This document shows positions 16,900 through 23,931 of a DNA stretch of 64,000 nt, piece by piece; within the stretch, counting starts at the first letter, position 1, and each line of letters opens with the position of its first letter. A program made the position numbers and the translations under genes. Under the pieces are notes generated by a model that worked only from the letters and a program-made list of their open reading frames with translations, had not been told where the DNA came from and made no database searches. The stretch covers positions 244,619-308,618 of the forward strand of contig JBCBSQ010000001.1 in the NCBI GenBank assembly GCA_039819085.1, written 5' to 3'. The stretch comes from MED-G105 sp039819085 (GTDB lineage: Bacteria > Pseudomonadota > Alphaproteobacteria > Caulobacterales > Parvularculaceae).

Positions 16900-17062
16900 C
16901 CCGAGCGACGCCGCCCAATTGACGCCGGTGTTAAACAAAATCCTTCATCGGCGGACGGCGCGCTAGGGCGAAAACGCCTCAGTCGCCTCAAAACCTGCGA
17001 GTCGGCCGGATTGCGCCTGCGAAAGCGACGAGAAATCCAAGTTACCCTTTGATTTTAAATGG

Positions 17063-17602
17063 CTATTTTGCTGACAGGGCGGCTTCGTGCGCGCGCGCTT
17101 CGGCGACATAGTGCGACGCCGCCATGAGCGCCATCTTGTCTTCGCCTTCGCGTAAATCGCGAAACTTCTTCGCTGGCGTGCCTGCCCAGAGTTCGCCGGC
17201 CGGCACCCGCTTTTTCGGTGACAGGAAGGCGCCGGCCGCCAGCATCGCTGCGGTTTCAACGACCGACCCATCCAGCATGGTCGCGCACATGCCGACGAAA
17301 CCGCCGTCCTCCACTGTCGCGCCATGCAGCATGCATTTGTGTCCAATGAGGGCTTCCGCGCCAATCGTGGTCGGGACGCCCCCCCATTTGGGATCGTCGA
17401 CGTGGATGACGGTTCCGTCCTGAACGTTGGCCCGCGCGCCGACGATGATCTTGTTGGTGTCGGCGCGCAGCACGCAGCCGTACCAAACGGAAGCGTCTTC
17501 GCCGACTTCAACGTCGCCGCACAAAACTGCGCCCGGCGCGATAAAGGCGGACGGATGAATCTTCGGCGTCTTGTCGCCGATCGGGAAGATAAGAGGCTCC
17601 AT
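17063..17602 (-). CDS. gamma-carbonic anhydrase-like hexapeptide protein
   Basis: A 179-residue left-handed beta-helix protein with hexapeptide-like repeats (IHPSAFIAPGAVLCGDVEVGEDASVWYGCVLRAD in parts). The three zinc histidines of the gamma class are visible in VIHVDD and LIGHKCMLHG. Relatives (YrdA/PaaY) are cytoplasmic trimers; carbonic anhydrase or thioesterase-accessory activity is reported for some, and it is uncertain which applies. The ATG at 17602 gives the usual family start (MEPLIFPIGDKTPKIHP); a TTG at 17638 would add 12 residues. Neither has a good ribosome site. Confidence 0.84.
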   Translation of the reverse strand: MEPLIFPIGDKTPKIHPSAFIAPGAVLCGDVEVGEDASVWYGCVLRADTNKIIVGARANVQDGTVIHVDDPKWGGVPTTIGAEALIGHKCMLHGATVEDGGFVGMCATMLDGSVVETAAMLAAGAFLSPKKRVPAGELWAGTPAKKFRDLREGEDKMALMAASHYVAEARAHEAALSAK

Positions 17603-17665
17603 GGCGCGAGAGAGTAGGGCGAAGTCGCCGACGGTCAACGGGCGCGGCGCGATTACGCCATAGCG

Positions 17666-18031
17666 CTACCCTAGCGATTTATAGGTGAGGAATAGTCCGA
17701 CGACGCACAAGAACGCCGTCATTGGATAGACGATACTCGTGTCCATTGTGCGGGCGGCTTCGGGAAAAAAGAGCCGCGCTGCGCCGGCGATCATGATCAG
17801 CCAGCCGACCAGCGTCACGATAATGGTCCAATCCGCGCGCCATCGATGGTGGAACCGGACGATGGCGAGGCCCGCCACAAACAGGATCATGCCGTTCAGA
17901 TAGGTGATTGGCGGCGACATGGACGCCCAGATGTGAAGGTTGATCGTCTCCGAAACCGCGACAATGGCGAGGGTCGGACCGAGGATGGCGGCGATTCCCT
18001 TGGAGCGCGCGCGATCGGCGTCAGGCGCCAT
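17666..18031 (-). CDS. small four-helix membrane protein
   Basis: A 121-residue protein with four hydrophobic stretches, about residues 11-29, 40-59, 68-88 and 100-118, separated by short charged loops (RFHHRWRAD, FFPEAARTMD). No family recognised with confidence. It follows the VOC gene on the same strand after 69 bases and precedes the carbonic-anhydrase-like gene, so the three may share a transcript. The ATG at 18031 follows a GGGAG in the minus-strand reading. Confidence 0.6.
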   Translation of the reverse strand: MAPDADRARSKGIAAILGPTLAIVAVSETINLHIWASMSPPITYLNGMILFVAGLAIVRFHHRWRADWTIIVTLVGWLIMIAGAARLFFPEAARTMDTSIVYPMTAFLCVVGLFLTYKSLG

Positions 18032-18100
18032 GTCAGCTCCCTAGAATCAAGTTGGCGTCGCCTGATCGAGACCTGCGTGACCAACGATCGCGCGTGTTGC

Positions 18101-18583
18101 TCAATGCTCCCAGAGCCCGTGCTGGATGCCGCCGAGGAAGTAGATTGCGAATTTGCCGTGGCCGGGGATCTCCGTCTTTGTCATAGCGAATTCTCCGCCC
18201 GCCGCTTCCACGGCCGCTGATGCGGCCTGAATGTCCTCGACAAGCAGATATGGCCGAACAACCGGTTCTTCGTCGTCGCGCATTGGCGCGCGCACCCCGA
18301 TACGTCCGCCGCCTTCAAGCGACGCAACGCGCGCGTCGCCCAACCCCGCGATTGGCTCGCCAAACACGACGCCATGCGCATCCGCGAGCGCCGCGCACGT
18401 CTCGTCCACTTTCGGAGTGACAATCTCAAGATACTGAACCTGCATGGCCTTCTCCTTTGTCGTCGCACCGCGTCCGACGGCGGCGCCTTGATCTCCAGAG
18501 GAGACCGTCGCCCCCCACGACCACAGGATCAATGCTGTTAGCAACACTCTGACGACGGAGCACGCGCCGCAAGTCATTTTCAT
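18101..18583 (-). CDS. VOC (glyoxalase/bleomycin-resistance fold) protein with two plausible starts
   Basis: The last 113 residues (from ATG 18445, MQVQYLEIVTPKVDE) form a complete VOC domain of two beta-alpha-beta-beta-beta modules ending in HGKFAIYFLGGIQHGLWEH. That ATG has AAAGGAG 7 bases upstream. The same frame continues to an ATG at 18583 with an AGGAGG ribosome site 8 bases upstream, adding a hydrophobic export-like segment (VVRVLLTALILWSWGATV). Either start is well supported, so the product may be cytoplasmic, exported, or both. VOC proteins bind metals and small electrophiles; no substrate can be named. Confidence 0.7.
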   Translation of the reverse strand: MKMTCGACSVVRVLLTALILWSWGATVSSGDQGAAVGRGATTKEKAMQVQYLEIVTPKVDETCAALADAHGVVFGEPIAGLGDARVASLEGGGRIGVRAPMRDDEEPVVRPYLLVEDIQAASAAVEAAGGEFAMTKTEIPGHGKFAIYFLGGIQHGLWEH

Positions 18584-18746
18584 CGCCTGGCCTCCTCGGA
18601 ATCCCGAATAGGGTCGCCGCATGTTGCGGCGATCACCGGAGTTGGCAGGTTACCCTGAACGTTCTGAGATTCCAGGAGTTGAGCGCTTTTCGGGCGGATC
18701 AGAAAGCCATCGCACCGCGCTCGGCCACGGTTTAGGCGCAAGCCGA

Positions 18747-19397
18747 CTAGTTCGCCGACCTTACCTCACCGCCCAGAAAGCGTCCCCGCTTCGTGATTGT
18801 GGCGTCGCCATGGATCGTCACTTCGCCGCCGAGACGGGCGTAGCCTTCCGCAGTGTCGCTCGCGTAGACGTCGACTTCGCCCCCTGTGCGCGCCTTCGCC
18901 TTGACGATGTCGCATTGCAGGTCTTGCGCCGCAATCACGCCGCCGGTCTCCGCCTTGGCGAAGAGATCGCGGCAGCGACCCGACAAGTCTGCGACGCCGC
19001 CTGTGTCGACAATGACCTCCGCATCCGGATCAAGCTTCAAGTCAGCGCCGTCAATCCTTGCGCCGGTCGAGACCTTGATCCGCACAAGGCGCGTCGCCGT
19101 GACGTCAACTCGTATGTCGAAACCGTCGCCATAGTCAGACAGCCCCTCACGGCGCACATGCAGCGTGTCGTCTTCAACGAACGCTTCGAGCCTCGCGAAA
19201 TCAGGGTCATCAGTATCCGCTGTAACCGAGGCGATCTCTCCCATGGAAAGCGTCACGGACACGCCGCGCGCCGCATGGATACTGTTGAATGCGCCGTCGA
19301 CAGCCAAAACGCGTGGTTCCGCATGCGCGTTCGCAAGCAACGCGCCGCCCGCCGCAATTGCGGCCGCCAATGGCCGCAGCGTCAATTTGATGAGCAT
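18747..19397 (-). CDS. exported DUF2807 (GIN domain) protein
   Basis: A 216-residue protein. A signal peptide is clear (LRPLAAAIAAGGALLANAHA, likely cut before EPRV). The rest is a DUF2807 head domain: FNSIHAARGVSVTLSMG, then short beta repeats with many G, D and V such as STGARIDGADLKLD, DTGGVADLSGRC and RTGGEVDVYAS, predicted to form a right-handed beta-helix. Such proteins are envelope or surface proteins of unknown role. The ATG follows GAGGAAGG by 6 bases. It lies upstream of the VOC gene on the same strand. Confidence 0.8.
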   Translation of the reverse strand: MLIKLTLRPLAAAIAAGGALLANAHAEPRVLAVDGAFNSIHAARGVSVTLSMGEIASVTADTDDPDFARLEAFVEDDTLHVRREGLSDYGDGFDIRVDVTATRLVRIKVSTGARIDGADLKLDPDAEVIVDTGGVADLSGRCRDLFAKAETGGVIAAQDLQCDIVKAKARTGGEVDVYASDTAEGYARLGGEVTIHGDATITKRGRFLGGEVRSAN

Positions 19398-19510
19398 GTT
19401 TCGCCTTCCTCAATCTCGCCATCCCCTCCCTAGGGTGACGGTTCGCCGTCGACAACAACGATGCGACGGGCCGCCTTTCCGATGCGGGGGATCGCTTGTC
19501 TTCAGAGGCT

Positions 19511-20149
19511 TCAGGTCTTCGGCGCGTCCGGCTGGCGGTCGGGGTGGGCGGCCTGAAAGGCCGGATGCGCGGCGCAGGCGGCTTCGATCCGCGCAAGCTT
19601 CGCCATTGTCGTGAGGTCAACGCCGAATCGCCGCGCCGCGTACATTTGCGGCGCGATGAATGCGTCGGCGAGGCCTGGTTCGGAACCCATCGCGAAGGGG
19701 CCGTCATCCGAGACGAGCGCGTCCGCCGCGCGCATGGCGCCGCCGCTCCAACGATCGAGCCAGTCGTTCATCGCCGTATCGTCAAACCTCGCCTCTTTCT
19801 TGAGGAATTGCTGCACGCGCAAGTTCATGAAGGGCTGCGCCTCGCAGGCGATTGTCGCGGCGATGGCGCGGGCTTGCGCCCGCTCGTCGCGCGGGCCCGG
19901 CAATAGTGAGGTGGCAGGGTAAGCCTCCTCAAGGTACTCCGCGATTGCGAGGGACTGAGTGAGGACTGCGCCATCGTCGGTTTCGAGCGCAGGGACCAAC
20001 GCTTGCGGGTTCCGCGTCAGGTGGGCCGAAGAGCGCTGATCGCCCGCGAGCAGGTTCACCGGCTCATAGTCGTAAGCGAGGCCTTTCAGGGCGAGAATGA
20101 TGCGGATGCGATACGTCGCGCTCGATCGCCAGTATCCGTAAAGCTTCAT
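19511..20149 (-). CDS. maiA: maleylacetoacetate isomerase (zeta-class glutathione transferase)
   Basis: A 212-residue protein. The zeta-class motif MKLYGYWRSSATYRIRIILALKG in its first 23 residues places the catalytic serine near residue 9; DGAVLTQSLAIAEYLEE is the glutathione-site motif, and a helical C-terminal domain follows. The enzyme isomerises maleylacetoacetate to fumarylacetoacetate in tyrosine catabolism using glutathione. ATG 20149 has AAGGA 7 bases upstream and matches the family start; the frame open to 20245 is not needed. The neighbouring hydrolase gene diverges. No other tyrosine-catabolic gene is nearby. Confidence 0.87.
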   Translation of the reverse strand: MKLYGYWRSSATYRIRIILALKGLAYDYEPVNLLAGDQRSSAHLTRNPQALVPALETDDGAVLTQSLAIAEYLEEAYPATSLLPGPRDERAQARAIAATIACEAQPFMNLRVQQFLKKEARFDDTAMNDWLDRWSGGAMRAADALVSDDGPFAMGSEPGLADAFIAPQMYAARRFGVDLTTMAKLARIEAACAAHPAFQAAHPDRQPDAPKT

Positions 20150-20285
20150 GGTCAGTTCCTTCTGCTCGCCCGCGTTCGATACCGGTTCAGGCGCGCCGAC
20201 CGAAGCCTCTGGCGCAGCGAACCGGCGCGAGGATAGTCTCAGCAAATCGTCCGTCGCTCGACGTTCCTGCAGGACCAGCCTTCAC

Positions 20286-21275
20286 GTGATCGCAGAACCA
20301 AGAACACCTCATTGCCGTCGCCGCGCGGCCGTCCTGGCGCTTAGCGCTCTCTTGGCGGGCGGATGCGTCGCGTTCCCGGACGCGCCGAGCCCCAGCGTCG
20401 TTCCGGCCTATACTGATGATGCGTTTGTCTCTCTTGACGGAGCTCGGCTGCCTTTCACCGTATGGGAAGCTGACGAACCACGCGCTGTGGCCATCGCGCT
20501 TCATGGCATGAACGACTATGCGAACGCCTTCGCAATGCCGGCGACCGCGTGGGCGGAGGAGGGCGTGACCACATACGCTCTCGACCAGCGCGGATTTGGA
20601 CGCGCCGAGGAACGAGGGCGCTGGCCTGGCGCGGCGACGATGAAGGCCGATTTGCGGGCCGCGCTCGCCGCGGCGCGCCGCGCGCATCCGTCGGCGCCGG
20701 TCTACGTCATTGGCCACTCCATGGGCGGCGCGGTGGCGCTCGCCGCGCTCGGCGATGAAGAAGGTCTCGATGCGGACGGCGTCATCCTCGCCGCGCCGGC
20801 CGTTTGGGGCGGCTCGCGGATGCCGCTCTTCTACCGGATCGCGATCAACCTGGCGGCGACATTTTTGCCCGGCAAGACGGCGACCGGGGAGCGCGCCGGC
20901 CGTCAAGCGAGCGACAACATCGACGTGCTTCGCCAGATGGCCGCCGACCCCTTGATGATCGGGCCGACGCGGCTTGACGCGACGCTCGGGATCGTTCGGC
21001 TCATGGGCGAAGCCTGGCGGGCGAGCGAAAACGCCTCAGGTCGGATACTTGTGCTGCTTGGCGAAAAAGACGAGATCATCCCGCCCGAAACGATCCGCGA
21101 CGCCGCCGATCGCCTCTCCGGCGAAGTCACCGTTAAGGCGTACCCGGAGGGCTGGCATCTTCTCTTTCGCGATCTTGGCCGCGCCGCGCCCATAGGGGAC
21201 GCCGCCGGCTGGATGCTCCGCTCTGACGTCGGCGGCCGGACGACGCCGCCGGAGAGCGCAGGCGATGGCGCCTAG
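20286..21275 (+). CDS. lipoprotein alpha/beta hydrolase (lysophospholipase/monoacylglycerol-lipase type)
   Basis: About 329 residues from GTG 20286, chosen because it yields a lipoprotein signal: RRRAAVLALSALLAGGC, lipid attachment on that Cys. The hydrolase follows with HGMNDYANAF (oxyanion), LDQRGFGR, the nucleophile elbow GHSMGGAVAL, an acid region at LGEKDEIIPP and His in EGWHLLFRD, a full Ser-Asp-His set like monoacylglycerol lipases. Probably it hydrolyses lipids at the envelope. The frame is open back to 20148, but that segment lacks start features. Its stop overlaps cutA convergently. Confidence 0.8.
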   Translation: MIAEPRTPHCRRRAAVLALSALLAGGCVAFPDAPSPSVVPAYTDDAFVSLDGARLPFTVWEADEPRAVAIALHGMNDYANAFAMPATAWAEEGVTTYALDQRGFGRAEERGRWPGAATMKADLRAALAAARRAHPSAPVYVIGHSMGGAVALAALGDEEGLDADGVILAAPAVWGGSRMPLFYRIAINLAATFLPGKTATGERAGRQASDNIDVLRQMAADPLMIGPTRLDATLGIVRLMGEAWRASENASGRILVLLGEKDEIIPPETIRDAADRLSGEVTVKAYPEGWHLLFRDLGRAAPIGDAAGWMLRSDVGGRTTPPESAGDGA

Positions 21276-21646
21276 GCAAGTTGCGGCGTCTGGTCCTCAG
21301 CCGGGCGTTGCGTCTCTGACGCGACCCATTCGCAAAACGCTTTCGACGAGGCGAGGGGGTCGACGGACAGGCAAAGGACCGCTGGCGTCTCGTAAGGATG
21401 GATTCTGAGAATCGTCTCCCTTGCCGCCGGGGCGCGCGCCTTTGTTGTCTTGACGATCATCGAGACTTCTTCGCCGCTCTCAATCGCCCCCTCCCATCGA
21501 TAGACGGAGGTCATCGCAGGGAGGATGTTCACGCAGGCCGCGAGGCGGTCTTCCAACAGCGCCGTCGCCAGCGTCTTTGCGGTCTGGATGTCCGGGACGG
21601 TGACATAAAGGACGCAGACGTCGATAATGGGGGTCTCGTCATTCAT
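21272..21646 (-). CDS. cutA: CutA-like divalent cation tolerance protein
   Basis: A 124-residue trimeric ferredoxin-like protein. CutA landmarks: VLYVTVPDIQTAKTLA, LLEDRLAACVNILPAMTSVYRWEG, EVSMIVKTT and HPYETPAVLCLSVD. Family members were tied to copper tolerance, though the biochemical role is unsettled. ATG 21646 begins MNDETPIIDVC, the usual family length; the open frame to 21682 only adds an unlikely extension. It diverges from queC with just 22 bases between starts, so the promoters must overlap the coding ends. Confidence 0.85.
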   Translation of the reverse strand: MNDETPIIDVCVLYVTVPDIQTAKTLATALLEDRLAACVNILPAMTSVYRWEGAIESGEEVSMIVKTTKARAPAARETILRIHPYETPAVLCLSVDPLASSKAFCEWVASETQRPAEDQTPQLA

Positions 21647-21668
21647 GGCGCAAGAATAGTTGATCACG

Positions 21669-22385
21669 ATGCGGAAGCTCAATCCCTCTTACGCGATGGT
21701 GCTGTTCTCTGGCGGACAGGACTCGTCGATCGTGCTCGCCTGGGCGCTCGAGCGTTACGACCGGGTCGAGACCATCGGATTTTCCTATGGACAGCGACAT
21801 GCAGTTGAACTCGAAGCGCGCGTGCGCGTGCGCGAGGCGTTTGCGGCGTATTCGTCCGCCTGGCGTGCGCGTCTCGGCGATGATCGCGTCATTGATCTCA
21901 GCGGCTACGGCGCCATGTCCGACACCGCCCTCACGCGTGAAACACCAATTGAAATTGACGGCGACAGCGGCCTGCCAACGAGCTTCGTACCCGGACGAAA
22001 CCTTGTTTTTCTATCCGTTGCGGCGGGCCTTGCGTATGCGCGCGGGGCGGGCGTCCTCGCCGCTGGCATGTGCGAAGAGGACGCGACGGGGTATCCTGAC
22101 TGCCGCGCGGAAACCTTAAAAGCCCAATTGGCCGCGATCCGGCTCGGCCTTGACGCGGACATTCGGCTTGAGACGCCGGTCCTCACGCTGACAAAGGCGC
22201 GCTCTTGGGCGCTGCTTGAAGAAATCGGCGGCGTCAGCCTGGTCGAGACGGTGAGGGACGCATCACACACATGTTACCGCGGCGCACGTGATATCCATCC
22301 ATGGGGCCGCGGGTGCGGCGCGTGCCCGGCATGCGTGCTGCGGGCTGAGGGTTGGGCCGCCTACATGGCGGCGAAGGGATCGTAA
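21669..22385 (+). CDS. queC: 7-cyano-7-deazaguanine synthase
   Basis: A 238-residue ATP-pyrophosphatase-fold enzyme making preQ0 from 7-carboxy-7-deazaguanine and ammonia in queuosine synthesis. The PP-loop is VLFSGGQDSS; IGFSYGQRHAVE and LPTSFVPGRNLVFL are typical of QueC; the C-terminal zinc cysteines are in CYRGARD and GCGACPAC. ATG 21669 is the likely start (TTG 21660 is in frame). It lies 5 bases before queE, and the pair is probably cotranscribed; queD and queF are not in this window. Confidence 0.92.
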   Translation: MRKLNPSYAMVLFSGGQDSSIVLAWALERYDRVETIGFSYGQRHAVELEARVRVREAFAAYSSAWRARLGDDRVIDLSGYGAMSDTALTRETPIEIDGDSGLPTSFVPGRNLVFLSVAAGLAYARGAGVLAAGMCEEDATGYPDCRAETLKAQLAAIRLGLDADIRLETPVLTLTKARSWALLEEIGGVSLVETVRDASHTCYRGARDIHPWGRGCGACPACVLRAEGWAAYMAAKGS

Positions 22386-22390
22386 ACGGC

Positions 22391-23038
22391 ATGTATTCCG
22401 TAAAGGAATTATATTACACCTTGCAGGGAGAAGGCGCGCAAGCGGGCCGCGCCGCGGTTTTTTTGCGGTTCGCCGGCTGCAATCTCTGGTCAGGTCTGGA
22501 ACGGGACCGTGCGGCCGCCGTCTGCAACTTTTGCGACACCGACTTTGTGGGTGTTGACGGACCCGGCGGCGGGCGGTTCCCGACGGCTGACGCGCTGGCG
22601 GATGCGGTCGCGCAAGCCTGGCCCGCCAGGACTGGCGAGGGCCGCGGAGGCGGGGCGCCTTATGTGGTGTGTACGGGCGGCGAGCCTTTGCTTCAGCTGG
22701 ACGCGCCCCTCATCGATGCGATGCACGCGCAGGGCTTCGAGATCGGCGTTGAGACGAACGGAACGATCGCGGCGCCGGCTGGCGTCGACTGGATCTGCGT
22801 CAGTCCGAAATCATCCGCGCCCCTCGCGCAGCTTTCCGGTGACGAACTGAAACTCGTTTTCCCGCAGCCAAACGCGATGCCGGATCGGTTTGAGACCCTG
22901 CAGTTCAAGCATTTTTTCCTGCAGCCAATGGATGGGCCGCATCTCGACGCGAACACCTCGGCGTCGATCGCGTACTGCAAACGGCATCCGAAATGGCGTT
23001 TAAGCGTTCAGACTCACAAGGTGATCGGCATTCCCTGA
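22391..23038 (+). CDS. queE: 7-carboxy-7-deazaguanine synthase
   Basis: A 215-residue radical-SAM enzyme that contracts 6-carboxytetrahydropterin to 7-carboxy-7-deazaguanine. Its cluster motif is C-x14-C-x2-C: the Cys in FAGCNLW, then CNFCDTDF, the expanded form known from Burkholderia QueE rather than the usual CxxxCxxC. ELYYTLQGEGAQAGR at the start and VVCTGGEPLLQLD are typical. ATG 22391 follows AAGGGAT and lies just after the queC stop; an open frame from 22352 overlaps queC and is not needed. Confidence 0.9.
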   Translation: MYSVKELYYTLQGEGAQAGRAAVFLRFAGCNLWSGLERDRAAAVCNFCDTDFVGVDGPGGGRFPTADALADAVAQAWPARTGEGRGGGAPYVVCTGGEPLLQLDAPLIDAMHAQGFEIGVETNGTIAAPAGVDWICVSPKSSAPLAQLSGDELKLVFPQPNAMPDRFETLQFKHFFLQPMDGPHLDANTSASIAYCKRHPKWRLSVQTHKVIGIP

Positions 23039-23058
23039 CGTCGTGTCTTGGAGTGGCG

Positions 23059-23745
23059 TCAGGCGCTAAGGCGGGTTTGCAGCTCAAGCCTCGCGATCAG
23101 GAAACGGGCGTCCCGACAATAGCTTATTGCGGCGCGGTCGGCGCGCTGCAATGCGTGGTCGAGTTCGGACAGCGCGGCGTGCACTTCCTCATCATCCTGA
23201 AACGCCTCGCGCGGGGGGCTGAGGTTCAAGCCCTTGTTGGACGCGTCGAGACGGATCGGCGTGACGGAGTATTGCATTTGTCCGCCAAGACGCACGTCGA
23301 TCTGACGTTTGTCTCGGCCGACAAGAACCGCGCCATTCTCTGCGGCTTCTTCAGCGATGCGTGAAATCTCCAGCCGCAAGTCGTCATAGCTTTCCGCCAG
23401 CAGGGATCTCGCCGCCGCATCGCCGGTTTCCTGCGCGGAAAGCGCCACGTCATAGGCCTGCTCGATAACGTCGCGAATGCGATCAATTGTATAGAGGGCG
23501 CCTTCGATGGCGTTCAATGCGTCGCGAATCTCCGCGCGCTGCGCGTCCGCCGCCTGACCGCCTTGAGCGCGTGCGGCGAGGCGCAGCGCGCGGGAGACGC
23601 CTGCGCTCGCGTCGATCGGTTGAATGCCTGCGTCAGCGCCGTCGTCTTTACGCCCGAACCATCCCGCAAGCGGGCTGCGTTTTGGTCTCGACGGCGCGCG
23701 CGCGCGCAAGTTGGTTGCAGTGGTGACTGGCACGGGCGGTCTCAC
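23059..23745 (-). CDS. flagellin-like helical protein of unknown function
   Basis: A 228-residue, mostly helical protein from GTG 23745. The middle reads like the flagellin D1 core: GALYTIDRIRDVIEQAYDVA, LLAESYDDLRLEISRIAEEA, ENGAVLVG, then a beta stretch QIDVRLGGQMQYSVTPIRLD and NKGLNLS. The last 45 residues resemble the C-terminal flagellin helix (ALSELDHALQRADRAAISY). The first 50 residues are basic and lack the usual flagellin N-terminal helix, and no flagellar genes are nearby. The resemblance is by eye; the role is unknown. Confidence 0.5.
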   Translation of the reverse strand: MRPPVPVTTATNLRARAPSRPKRSPLAGWFGRKDDGADAGIQPIDASAGVSRALRLAARAQGGQAADAQRAEIRDALNAIEGALYTIDRIRDVIEQAYDVALSAQETGDAAARSLLAESYDDLRLEISRIAEEAAENGAVLVGRDKRQIDVRLGGQMQYSVTPIRLDASNKGLNLSPPREAFQDDEEVHAALSELDHALQRADRAAISYCRDARFLIARLELQTRLSA

Positions 23746-23931
23746 GAGATACGCAGATTACACGCCGCGCCTCATCCCTGGCGCGACCGACCGGGGCGGC
23801 TGCTCCGGACTACCAAAATGTAAGGTGGTCCCGTTTCGCGCGCGTTAAGAGCGGCGGGCAAAACTGGCGCAAAAACCGGTCAAATTCGATCATGCGCGGA
23901 TGGGCCGCAATGCCGCTCGCCGCTTCGCCCG

